Source of the DNA: Pollenia angustigena
Lineage: Eukaryota; Arthropoda; Insecta; Diptera; Polleniidae
Assembly (NCBI GenBank): GCA_930367215.1
Contig: OV884059.1
Location: forward strand, 150,968,511-151,032,510
Reading direction: 5' to 3'
Length of the DNA stretch: 64,000 bases
A program made the position numbers and the translations under genes. The notes beneath the pieces are model-generated. The model had not been told where the DNA came from, did no database searches, and saw only the letters and a list, made by a program, of their open reading frames with translations. Of this stretch, positions 22,908 to 32,079 are shown piece after piece (the stretch's first letter is position 1; each line of letters begins with the position of its first letter).

Positions 22908-23604
22908 CCCATGTTCTGTAACTCTCGCGTCGTGGAAGTTTTCGATTGAAATGTGTTAAATGAAACAAAAATGCCATAAATTGAAACAAACAGCTGTTTT
23001 TCTCACTTAACTGTGTCTGTAACTTTTTTTGGCGAGTACAAGCTGTCACGTAAGGAAATTACTCGCCAATTTACAGAAAAAGTGTGTCTGTAACATTTTG
23101 GTGAGAAACTCACGAATAAAAATGGGGCGAGAAAAAATTTGAACACTAAAAAACAATTAAAAATGCAAACTGCAAAGAATAATAATAATAATATTTTATT
23201 CTTGGCACATTTTTCATTGTTTTATAATTTTGCTTTTAACATTTTCATAAAATATACGAATGTCTGCAAAGCTCGTTTGCAAACAACAAACATTAAAGTC
23301 GCTCTTTACACAATTTGGCATAGCCGACGGTTGTGTTTTCGCCGCCGTCGTTGAAAAATTTTCAATTTAAGTAAATTTTGGTCGCCGACAACGATATGTG
23401 TTACTGGCGTTCTGAACGTCTGCAATGTCACATCGGCTTCGAGTGCAATATTATGACATTTATAACGTAACGACGTGACTTCTTTTGATAGTTTTCGACA
23501 TGAGTTACAGACACACATTTTTCTCACTTTTCGAGAAACGATGGGATATTTTGTTTCGCATCTTTTCGATGCAAGAAGTTCTCACTAAAGTTACAGAACA
23601 TGGG
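22908..23604. mobile_element. ~700-bp MITE, family B, copy 1
   Basis: CCCATGTTCTGTAAC at 22908 is matched inverted at 23590-23604. The interior includes CTCGCC/GGCGAG words, an (AAT)n run near 23180 and a GC-rich CGCCGCCGTC block near 23340. A reverse-orientation copy at 61174-61844 shares nearly the whole length. Non-coding; superfamily not assigned. Confidence 0.85.
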
Positions 23605-23990
23605 TACAGGTTTTGCAAATATGGCAAATATAGAAAAATATAGATTTTTTTTATTTTCCGTCAAAGTTGAAAAATAGTGAAAAAAACGGATAGTTTTTAA
23701 ATAGTGATTTACCAGGAGAAACACAAAGCAAACCGTTAATTTTTTTCATCATTCAATACGAACAAAAAATAAGGCGATTCGTTACCTTTTTTTCGTGATA
23801 TTACACCTGAAATCGCAACAAATTGACTAAAAATTGTGTGTTTTTTGAAAACCGAAAGTCGGTTAACTTTGAACGGTTATATCTTCTAAACTAAACATGT
23901 GATATTATTAAGAGTGGCATATTTGAAATCGTTGAAAAGTTTCCTATAACATGGGTTTATTCAAAACTTCGTCTGCGCTTATGAAAATTT

Positions 23991-24030
23991 TGATTTTTGC
24001 AACCTCGTTTGCTCTACGGGCGCCACTGTG
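23991..24030 (-). promoter_or_regulatory. Right Transib terminus: heptamer, 24-nt spacer, nonamer
   Basis: On the minus strand CACAGTG (24024-24030) is followed by 24 nt (24000-24023) and CAAAAATCA (23991-23999). The heptamer plus GCGCC and GTTGCAAAAATCA are shared with the left end, while most of the spacer is not. This supports conservation of two separate binding blocks. Confidence 0.75.
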
Positions 24031-25160
24031 CAACGCCTCGAAAATGACTTAAACTCGATTTATTCATGGTGCCTAAAAAATCTTATGGAGTTAAACCTTA
24101 ATAAATGTAAACATATGCGTTTTGTCAGAAAGAATCCGATACCTGCACAATATCATCATGGTGGTAGTCAGCTGGAATTGGCCGTCAATTCTTAAGATCT
24201 TGGAATTCTGCTTGATCCGAAACTCAATTTTGTTTCGCATATCACTATGATAGTAAATAAAGCTAGGGGTGTACTTGGTTTCGTCAAACGCTGGACTAAC
24301 GAGTTTAATGATCCTTATGTTACAAAAACTTTGTTTAATATTTATTAAAAAAACATTTCGATGCTAACGAATCCGTCCAAAAGCAATCCTTACTATTTTG
24401 TCTTCCTGCACTAAAGTTTAATCTAGTAAACTTGCCTTCGTAATCTGCTAGACTATGTTAAACAAATCGTTTATTTTCATCATAATTACTGGCGAAGTAA
24501 GCTCTGGTTTTGTAATCCACAATATTTTGTATAATATTCCCCAATGTTTCAATGTTCAATGTTTTAAAGCAAATTATGCTAATGCGGATCCTATAATTAG
24601 AATGTGTAATGAATTTAACAAATTCTATAATTGCATTGATTTTTCTTCAAGTCCTAATGTAATTAACAGGGAAACCACAAATATGCAATTGCATGTTTTT
24701 CCTTGTGCGACTAATGAAGGCAGAATAATATACATATCTATCCGTTTTAGAGCTTTTTACGAATTTTGGCATCGTTTTGTTAGTGCATATTTTCGCATAT
24801 TTTACCGTTTGGAGCATATTTTTGCATAATTTAGCTAAAATAGCCTTTTTGCAGCATTTGTTAAGTTTTTAGCGCATATTTTGCCTTTTTAATGCATATA
24901 TTGATACAAATTCGATTTTTTTTAAATGCCTCTTGTAAGCTTTCGCAGCAAATTAAAATTTTTTGCTTTTCGAAATTCTGGTTAACAGATTGGCTATTCT
25001 GTTTTAAATATCTATCTCTTTACCCAACGTGTTGCTTTAATTTCGCCATCTACATTTAATTTTTACTCTAAAGTGAATACAAAGCGGGTTGTCATTAAAG
25101 ATAATGTTATTTTAAACTTTCAAATTTTACATTAAAGCAAAAGTTAAGGAAAAGGCAATT

Positions 25161-25325
25161 ATAAACATATGATTTGAACCAATCTTTAAGTACACCGATC
25201 GTCTGAGAATCACTTTTACAAGTGATTTACGATATCGATCCGTCCGTCTGGCTGGTTGTCTTTCCATGTTAACCTTGTGCGCAAAGTACAAGTTGAAATT
25301 TTGTACATATTTTGATACAATTTTG
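25161..25325 (-). repeat. Dispersed repeat D, partial copy
   Basis: Holds the conserved central block (GATCCGTCCGTCTGGCTG, then CTTGTGCGCAAAGTACAAGT) in the same orientation as the copy at 1784. It lies in the left arm of hAT element 2. Confidence 0.65.
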
Positions 25326-25475
25326 TAAAGACATTTTAATTGTACCAATTAAAGTATTATATATCGGGTGATTTTTTAGCTATTATCTTTTTGGCAACAC
25401 TGGTTTAAACAGCTGACGCACGTTTCGTGTTTTGTTTCACTGTCAAACATCTTCAGTTTGGTCTATAATTTTACC

Positions 25476-25562
25476 ATGAGTCGTCTTACAAACGAACAAC
25501 GCTTGCAAATTATTGCATTTTATTATCAAAATGCGTGCTCTGTTAAGAAAGTTCATCGCGCG
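25476..25562 (+). pseudogene. Mariner-like transposase, N-terminal fragment
   Basis: ATG at 25476 starts MSRLTNEQRLQIIAFYYQNA and continues CSVKKVHRA, the first helices of the helix-turn-helix domain in this transposase group. The frame is cut after 29 codons by the provirus. The codons after the provirus belong to the catalytic domain, so most of the DNA-binding domain had already been lost before the provirus arrived. Confidence 0.8.
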
Positions 25563-25916
25563 AGTTATGGAATCACCCACATTAACACATCCACCAACAA
25601 AACCACCAAGACAAAATACACACATTTTCTCACTTCCTGTACAGACAAAATTATTAGGAAATTTAAATAAATAATAATCAATTTTAACACACTTCTGTAT
25701 TTAGTTTAATAATCAATTTTAACACACTTCTGTATTTAGTTACTAAGAATTTTTGTACTTAATGAATAAGCATTTTGTAAAACTTCATAATAAACACTTT
25801 TAAATTTAGGTAATAAGTTTCATTTTATAATAAAACAAATAAATAATCAATTGTATTAAAACCATAAAAGTGAAAAGTTGTTTTTTTTCAATCTCCTCTA
25901 AATAAATAACATAAGT
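25563..25916 (+). repeat. 5' LTR of the errantivirus
   Basis: 354 bp, AGTTATGGAATC to ATAACATAAGT, with no difference from the 3' LTR that I can see. It contains a 35-bp perfect tandem duplication (25673-25707 and 25708-25742, AATAATCAATTTTAACACAC at the start). It should hold the promoter and polyadenylation signal; AATAAA-type words are present but I do not single one out. The first ~110 bp equals the end of the env coding sequence because env runs into the 3' LTR. Confidence 0.93.
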
Positions 25917-25935
25917 GGCGCAGTCGGTATCGCGG
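25916..25935 (+). promoter_or_regulatory. Primer binding site, tRNA-Ser type
   Basis: TGGCGCAGTCGGTATCGC immediately follows, and overlaps by one base, the 5' LTR. TGGCGCAGTCGGTA is the tRNA-Ser-complementary site used by the 17.6/297 group of fly errantiviruses, rather than the tRNA-Lys site of gypsy itself. Confidence 0.8.
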
Positions 25936-25950
25936 TCCCCAGTTAAAAGG

Positions 25951-26330
25951 AAAATCCTTGAGTGAATATCAAGGAAAGTGAACAATAATTAAATAAAATA
26001 AAAGCTCACAAAAAAAAAAAAAATCCTTGAATGAATATCAGGGATAGTGATCAATAATAAATAAAATAATAATTTTAAAATCACAGAAAATCCTTGAAGG
26101 AATATCAGGGATAGTGATTCATAATAAACAATACAATAATTGAAAACTCACAGAAAATCCTTGAAGGAATATCAGGGATAGTGATCAATAATAAATAAAA
26201 TAATAATTTTAAACTCACAGAAAATCCTTGAAGGAATATCAGGGATAATGATCCATAATAAACAATACAATAATCTAAAGCTCACAGAAAATCCTTGAAG
26301 GAATATCAGGGATAGTGATCAATAAAAAAA
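25951..26330 (+). repeat. Tandem repeats in the errantivirus leader
   Basis: Six units of about 67 bp start near 25951, 26020, 26087, 26154, 26221 and 26288. Each begins AAAATCCTTGAAGGAATATC and then has AGGGATAGTGATCAATAATA-like sequence. Inner units are more alike than the first. In gypsy the same part of the genome is a tandem-repeat insulator; whether these repeats bind any protein is unknown. Confidence 0.9.
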
Positions 26331-26480
26331 CTATTATAAAATAATAATAATAACAATTGACATTTTACAACAATATCGTGGACGTTCACAACCTTTTAAT
26401 TGGTGTGTTTTGACACTTAAAGACCGTGAGAACCTGAGGAGGAAAAAAAAGAGCAACTACAAGAGGATTAAGGACACATC

Positions 26481-28181
26481 ATGAAGCATATCATTCTTGG
26501 GTGCCTGTTACCACTAACAATCGCTCAACTAATTGAGATCCAGCACATCAAAAGAGGTCAAGCCACAATTCAATTACATCTAGGAACGGCAAGGATAATC
26601 AATGGTTTTAGTAACCTCATTCATATAGTAAATTTCGAAGAATACAATTCAAATATCAAGAAAATCTCTAGCATTCTAGATATATTTCGGACAAAAGAAA
26701 CATTGACCGACTCTATAAAAATAACAAATCTTAAGCTAAATGAACTCCAAAATAAAATAAATTCAATAATTCCCATTAAAAGAACAAAAAGAGGATTAAT
26801 AAACGGACTAGGTTCCGCCATAAAATTTATTACAGGAAACATGGACGCTCGAGACGCAGAAAACATTAATCACCAAATAGAAAAACTAAAAAACACCAAT
26901 CTTGACACAAAAATAACACTAATACAGCAACACAATCTAAACACAGAAATGATACAAAGATTTCAAAATTTGACCTCCCACATTAATAAAGAACAGGAAA
27001 AAATAAAACAATACCTAACAGAAACATCAAACAAGATTAGGAAAGAAGAGAGTACTCTACAAGAAATCCAATTCATAAGCCAAATTAACTACAATATAGA
27101 CCTACTAAGCGACCACCTTACAAACTTAGCCGAAGCAATTGTACTTGCTAAATTAAACATAATATCAAAATTTATATTAAACCAATATGAATTGCAAGCA
27201 ATTTACGACACACTAACAGAACAATCTGTTGAACTAATCTCTTATGAGCACATATACGAGTTACTTGGATTACAAGCATACTATAATAATACTAACATAA
27301 TATTTAACGTAAAAATACCAATAATAGACCCACAAGAATATAAATTTTACCACATTGTACCCCTACCAGTAAATGAAACAAAGCAAATTGTAACAAAACC
27401 TTATATAAGTTATAACGAAAATAATGTTCACTCCTTTGACAAGGCATGCCCAAGAATAGAACGAGTTTATTACTGTCCATCCTCCATCTACAAAGAAGAA
27501 ACAGAAGCTTCAACTTGTGTGGGAAACTTGATTAATGGCAAACCTCCCCAATGTACCTTCAGCGACATAGGAAAATCGGAAACAATTTTACAACCGGAAG
27601 AAAACTTTATTTTATTTATAAATGTACCCAAAACTCTTATTAATTCTTCTTGCAGTAAGACTACATTTACAACAGAAGGAACAGCCCTGCTTCATTTCAA
27701 AAATTGTGAAGTCAAAATCAATGATGTAACGTACATCGACAACCCCACCATATTCTGGGACGAGGTTCACATCGCACCACCAATGTATAATCAAATCCAG
27801 CCAGTATCCATCATAGAAACAATTAACCTACAGAAGCTGAGAGACTACCACTTCGAAAACAAAGAAGCTGTCGTGACACTACAAAAAGAAACAAAAGCAA
27901 AAATATCAATCACGTATGCAGCAATAGGAGTAATTGGCGTGGTTGTTATTGCAGGAGCTCTCTTCATCACCAGCAGATTTATGGGCACATTCAAACCTCA
28001 AGCACCGCCAGTCATCGCTCAGGCCAATCCAAGTTCCTTGTGGCCCTCACTTTACTCTAAGGGGGGAGGAGTTATGGAATCACCCACATTAACACATCCA
28101 CCAACAAAACCACCAAGACAAAATACACACATTTTCTCACTTCCTGTACAGACAAAATTATTAGGAAATTTAAATAAATAA
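26481..28181 (+). CDS. env: Errantiviral envelope glycoprotein (Env), open frame
   Basis: 566 codons without stop or frameshift. Env is the membrane glycoprotein of insect errantiviruses, thought to mediate particle transfer between cells by membrane fusion. A hydrophobic signal peptide opens the protein (residues 1 to about 16). A furin-type site RTKR at 101-104 is followed by GLINGLGSAIKFITGN, the conserved fusion-peptide region with a nearby Asp, typical of this family. A long helical, coiled-coil-like stretch occupies roughly 125-230. A Cys-containing ectodomain comes next, then a membrane anchor at about 477-500 and a cytoplasmic tail. The last ~36 residues are read from the 3' LTR. Translation probably needs a spliced leader, which this copy seems to carry already joined. 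Length is normal for the family, and the intact frame with matching LTRs points to recent activity. Confidence 0.93.
   Translation: MKHIILGCLLPLTIAQLIEIQHIKRGQATIQLHLGTARIINGFSNLIHIVNFEEYNSNIKKISSILDIFRTKETLTDSIKITNLKLNELQNKINSIIPIKRTKRGLINGLGSAIKFITGNMDARDAENINHQIEKLKNTNLDTKITLIQQHNLNTEMIQRFQNLTSHINKEQEKIKQYLTETSNKIRKEESTLQEIQFISQINYNIDLLSDHLTNLAEAIVLAKLNIISKFILNQYELQAIYDTLTEQSVELISYEHIYELLGLQAYYNNTNIIFNVKIPIIDPQEYKFYHIVPLPVNETKQIVTKPYISYNENNVHSFDKACPRIERVYYCPSSIYKEETEASTCVGNLINGKPPQCTFSDIGKSETILQPEENFILFINVPKTLINSSCSKTTFTTEGTALLHFKNCEVKINDVTYIDNPTIFWDEVHIAPPMYNQIQPVSIIETINLQKLRDYHFENKEAVVTLQKETKAKISITYAAIGVIGVVVIAGALFITSRFMGTFKPQAPPVIAQANPSSLWPSLYSKGGGVMESPTLTHPPTKPPRQNTHIFSLPVQTKLLGNLNK
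28059..28069 (+). promoter_or_regulatory. Polypurine tract for plus-strand priming
   Basis: AAGGGGGGAGG directly precedes the 3' LTR and lies inside the env frame. Its position and composition are those of a retroviral polypurine tract. Confidence 0.85.
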
Positions 28182-28423
28182 TAATCAATTTTAACACACT
28201 TCTGTATTTAGTTTAATAATCAATTTTAACACACTTCTGTATTTAGTTACTAAGAATTTTTGTACTTAATGAATAAGCATTTTGTAAAACTTCATAATAA
28301 ACACTTTTAAATTTAGGTAATAAGTTTCATTTTATAATAAAACAAATAAATAATCAATTGTATTAAAACCATAAAAGTGAAAAGTTGTTTTTTTTCAATC
28401 TCCTCTAAATAAATAACATAAGT
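28070..28423 (+). repeat. 3' LTR of the errantivirus
   Basis: Same 354 bp as the 5' LTR as far as I can read. The env stop codon is 112 bp inside it (28179-28181). It ends at ATAACATAAGT next to the CGCG target duplication. Confidence 0.93.
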
Positions 28424-28427
28424 CGCG

Positions 28428-29006
28428 CTTCTTGTGTTGAGCGACGAAGCTCATTTTTGGCTCAATGGTTACGTTCATAAGCAGAATTGTCGATTTTGGA
28501 GTGAAGATCAGCCAGAAGCATTTGGTGCGGTTTATGGGCTGGTAGCATCATTGGACCGTACTTCTTCAAAGATGATGCGAATCGTAACGTAACTGTGAAT
28601 AGTGAGCCCTACCGTGATATCAAAATTTTTTTTGGCCCAAAATGCAAGAGCTTGACTTGCATGACATGTGGTTTCAACAAGACGGTGCCACATGCCACAC
28701 AGCACGCTTAACAATGGACTTATTGAGAGGCGAGTTCGGTGAGCATTTTATTTCACGTTCGGGACCGGTCAATTGGCCGCCCAGATCGTGCGATTAAACG
28801 CCCTTTTTTGTGGGGCTATGTTAAAGCTCATGTGTGTATAACACATGCCCGCTTCAATTGACGCATTGGAAGACGACATTGAAGCATTTATTCATGAGAT
28901 ACCGGCCGAAATGTTAGAAAGAGTATGCCAAAATTGGACTAAGCGGATGAACCATTTGAGGCGCAGTCACGGTCAACATTTGCATGAAATAATCTTCAAA
29001 CATTAA
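28428..29006 (+). pseudogene. Mariner-like transposase, C-terminal fragment with frameshifts
   Basis: Right of the provirus the frame reads VLSDEAHFWLNGYVHKQNCR, including the catalytic-region Asp of the SDEAHFWL motif. It is followed in other frames by GPYFFKDDANRNVTVN, QQDGATCHTA-like sequence near 28675-28700, and a WPPRSCDL-type block near 28770. The C-terminus is DIEAFIHEIPAEMLERVCQN with a stop at 29004-29006. Several frameshifts and stops make it non-functional. The order of blocks is that of the DDE_3-type transposases also represented at 2266 and 52330. Confidence 0.85.
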
Positions 29007-30223
29007 ATTATATGGACCGTACTATCGATTCAAATAAAGATTTCATGCATTTTTCTGAATTTTATGTGTTTTTTTTTAACTTTCCTATAGCTCTTAAAAA
29101 ATCACCCATTAATATATTACCCATAAAGACTTCTTACCAAATTATTTGTGTACGTAAGACATCTAATTATGTTGGCATTCAGATTAAATTCGCCCAAAAT
29201 ATATGTTACAGCAGATTAAATTCTATTCGAATTGGTTTGTAAATACTATGCTTTAGTATTGTTTGTTTTAAATGCAAATGTTGAACATTTTGTTTTTAAA
29301 TGAGCAATTTTTGATTTTTTTTTTTTTGGCATATTTTTAACAACTTTTAGGGCATATTTTCGAATTTTTGCTGCATATTTAATGCGCATAAAACTAATTT
29401 TTTAGAGCATATTTCTGGTTTTCCTGGTAATTAAGAACAAAGTAATTATTTTATTAAATTCATAGTTTTTTTTAAGTAAACATTTAATATATTGTTTATT
29501 GTATTTTATGTTTAATGTACACTAAATTAAGAATATTTAATGTTTAATGTATGTACACTTAATTAAGAATATTAAATTTAAAATGTCTGTAAGGATTATC
29601 TTCCATAGAAACAATAAATAAATAAAAAAAAAAAACATTACTTAGCGTTCGGCTCACAAACCCAGGACCGATATCTATTTTTTAGTGTTTGTGTAGACGA
29701 ACACAACCATTAATACCGTTCGTAACTATTTTCAAGAAAGAGCCGAACATTAAATAGTGTTCTGTTCTTCGTAATAAACCGAACAATTGTAGTGATATTG
29801 TAGATAAACATTTTATTTTAATGTTCTATAATATTTCTTTTTTACATTGATAAAGAAATGAACAAACAAGTCCTGCGGTCGAAGAGCTTGTGTGTATATG
29901 TTTTGTTTGTATAAAAAATTTTTGGTTTTTTTACCAGCCAAAAGAGCGCTAGAGACTACAGAAATGAACATTAATGAGTTGAACCGAACACAATGAAGGT
30001 TATGGTTTAAAAAAAAACGAACGGGATAAAATAATCTCATCTTTTTGTTAAGGAGCATAAAAACAGCATTATTTTTGTGTTCGATAGATGACAAACAGGG
30101 AACGGGGGTTTTTTTTAATGATTTACTACACAAACACTATGAGCGTTTGGGTTTTCCACAAAACTACCAAACCGAACACTAAGGAGCGATATTTTGTGTT
30201 TATTTTCGAACACTGTTTTGAAC

Positions 30224-31511
30224 ACTTAGTTTAGTTGTTTTTGAAATCACTTTAAGTTCTGTACAGGATATCCAATAAATTTGTATAAAAAATATTTGGC
30301 GGTTTGTTCATAATCAATACTTTTAGAAAACTTTCTTGATAGAAATGTTTACCAGAAAAATTACAATAAATTTTGTCCTTGTCATCGTAAAAGTTCTACA
30401 TGTAACTATACCTTAAAGTATTGAGTTAGTGTTTGTCATTTAACTATCCTACGTAAAATAAAATTCCATAACTTGGTTATACATATTATGGCATTCATGT
30501 TTATTTTATTTTATTTGTCTTGTCGTATTTTTAAATTTTCTAGGTTAATTGAAGAAACAACAACAGTTTCTGTCTGTTAAACCTTTTTTTTTTTTTTTTG
30601 CTGTGGTGGCGGGCTACTTTGCATTTCATGATTTTTTCGAACATGTACAAGTAGTCACACGTCCACTTGTATTTATTTCATTTACAAGCAACACCTTAAA
30701 TTACAAAGGTGGGTTTATATTTGTTTATTTTTCTCTCGTTCCCACTATCTCTGATACCACTTTTATAGCGAAGTTTACTCAACAAGTTGTGTGGCAAGTT
30801 TAAATAGCATTTCATTGTATGAATGTGTACATTTTAGTGTATACACACAACTACAAGTTATGTAGTGTTTACTAAAGGAGGTGTAAAGAAAATATATATT
30901 ACGTGTTTGAAACTACGTAATTTTTTGAGTTCCTGGGCTTTTTTTTTGTTAATAAGGTAAACAGAAAGTTTATAAAACACTCCTATAAATGTTTTTAGGT
31001 ACGATTACATTTGGACTTGTATAATTTGTTATAAATATTAGGGAAGAAACAAATAAAAAATTTATTTATTAATGACCCAGTTGGGTCTTTCTTTGTCTAC
31101 GTTGAAGTTGGTAGTGGCACCAATAATGAATTTGGTTTGTAGTTTTGTTTTTGGTGGTTGTTTATCAGAAATTATATAAACATAATTTGTTTAAAAAAAC
31201 AAATTATAGGTTTATGTTAAGGTGTTTTATTTTTAGTTATTGAAAAAATAAATGTTAGTTCAATTTGTTCTATTGATGAACGTTGTCGTTTTAAAGGTCA
31301 TGGGGTGAAGGAAATGTTGATTAATTTAATTAACAGATACATCTGTTGACAAAGAGGGTTTAATACCAATGTAAAATTAATAATAGGTTTTTAAATTAAT
31401 ATCCTAAACTATTTAAAACAACAATTTTAATATACAAACGAGCTCTGCCGAATCTTTGATATCCACCCAAAAGAATTCAAATTTTTCAGGAGTAGACTTT
31501 TTATGGGAAAT
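30224..31511. other. AT-rich DNA without recognisable genes
   Basis: Follows the nest. Open frames such as 30549-30803 carry no domain. No inverted ends or repeat family recognised. Confidence 0.55.
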
Positions 31512-32079
31512 ATACACAGAAAAAATGAGAAACCAACTTTAATTAACGTATTAGTTAGAATTGTATACTATTAATAAAATTCCGTACTGATTTTCCGCCT
31601 GCAAACAAATCGATCATATCAATTAATATATTTGTAAGTTTGAGCTTTTGTTGCCGTTCCGTTTCAATCAATAGGTTTAACCGATATGCAGTGTTGCCAA
31701 AACTTGGTGACCAAAAATGGCTAAATTTACGGAAAAAAATGGCTAAAAAATGGCTAAAAATGGGCTAAAAAATGGCTAAAAGCTTTTTTTTAATAAAATC
31801 ACATAAAAATTCAATAACAAAAAATAATTAAACTATTTAAAGTTGTTTATGATGAAATTGTGAGTTAAGATTAATTTGTTTAATAAGAATAAACGTAAAT
31901 TAATATTAAAATAAATTAATATTAAAGAATTAAATCATCGAAAAATTCGATGTCGTTATTGTTCATCTCATAGGAATCACTCATTAGTTTCAAATAATCA
32001 TAAGTCTAAAATAATTTGAAGGTAAATCATTATTACGACAACATTTACCCAACCTTTTGAGTCCAGATCTACAATCAAA

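Larger units (their letters stand above)
20204..24030. mobile_element. Transib element with RSS-like ends
   Basis: Both ends begin CACAGTGGCGCC (20204-20215; complement at 24019-24030). A perfect 5-bp target duplication, CAACG, is at 20199-20203 and 24031-24035. A CACWRTG start and 5-bp duplication define Transib, the superfamily related to RAG1. Inside each end, after CACAGTG, a spacer of 23 nt (left) or 24 nt (right) leads to the same nonamer, CAAAAATCA (20234-20242; complement at 23991-23999). The Transib sequence itself is about 1.4 kb (20204-20479, 22191-22907, 23605-24030); the rest is a nested hAT and a MITE. I recognise no intact transposase. Confidence 0.85.
20109..24658 (+). pseudogene. 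Jockey-like LINE reverse transcriptase remnant
   Basis: The first piece (20109-20198) carries FFINDLPNAIQCSIILMFAD and the catalytic FADD. The second (24036-24345) continues with LENDLNSIYSWCLKNLMELN, then DLGILLDPKLNF and VLGFVKRWTNEFNDPYVTKT, with one stop just before DLGIL. The C-terminus near 24575-24650 reads ANYANADPIIRMCNEFNKFY and ends with IDFSSS, in a shifted frame. These are the usual blocks, in order, of Jockey-like elements of flies. The 5' half, including the endonuclease, is missing, and the RT is split by Transib just after the catalytic site. Not functional. Confidence 0.85.
25563..28423 (+). mobile_element. Errantivirus provirus containing only env
   Basis: Complete frame of an endogenous retrovirus of the insect gypsy/errantivirus group: 5' LTR (25563-25916), primer binding site, tandem-repeat leader, env (26481-28181), polypurine tract and 3' LTR (28070-28423). 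A 4-bp target duplication, CGCG, lies at 25559-25562 and 28424-28427. The two LTRs look identical, so insertion is recent. gag, protease, reverse transcriptase, RNase H and integrase are all absent. The simplest reading is that the spliced env subgenomic RNA was packaged, reverse transcribed and integrated by proteins from another copy. An internal deletion of a full provirus is the alternative. Confidence 0.92.
25364..29109 (+). mobile_element. Mariner-like element split by a provirus
   Basis: Left end TCGGGTGATTTTTTAGCT and right end (complement) TGGGTGATTTTTTAAGAGCT form imperfect inverted repeats. TA dinucleotides at 25362-25363 and 29110-29111 fit the Tc1/mariner target duplication. Without the provirus the element is about 0.9 kb: a short transposase start, an internal deletion, and the C-terminal half. 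The provirus 25563-28423 sits exactly between these halves. Confidence 0.85.
24667..29426. mobile_element. hAT element 2 with AAATATGC subterminal arrays
   Basis: The left end, CAGGGAAACCACAAATATGC, and the right end, complement of CAGGAAAACCAGAAATATGC, are inverted. A perfect 8-bp target duplication, GTAATTAA, is at 24659-24666 and 29427-29434. GCATATTT/AAATATGC motifs crowd both ends (24750-24905, 29325-29415). A possible transposase N-terminus remnant on the minus strand (about 24905-25080) resembles the CGGBP1-like hAT group but is weak. A mariner-like element at 25364-29109 interrupts it. Confidence 0.92.
20109..29634 (+). mobile_element. 5'-truncated Jockey-like LINE, split by two DNA elements
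   Basis: The LINE begins inside its reverse transcriptase (FFINDLPNAI, FADD) and ends in an AATAAATAAATAAAA tail with poly-A at 29622-29634. A short target duplication ACATT (20104-20108 and 29635-29639) lies on both sides, interrupting the family F MITE. The LINE is present in three pieces: 20109-20198, 24036-24658 and 29435-29634. It is interrupted by Transib at 20204-24030 and by a hAT at 24667-29426. Confidence 0.88.
20083..30215. mobile_element. hAT MITE family F, copy 2, outermost shell of a nest
   Basis: The left piece is only CAGTGTTCAAAAATAAACAG plus a few bases (20083-20108). The rest resumes at 29635 with ACATTACTTAGCGTTCGGCT and ends TGTTTATTTTCGAACACTG at 30215. Flanking 8-mers GTTTGAAC (20075-20082) and TTTTGAAC (30216-30223) match at seven of eight positions, consistent with an aged hAT target duplication. 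Everything between 20109 and 29634 is later insertions. Copy 1 at 12416 shows the undisturbed form. Confidence 0.88.
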
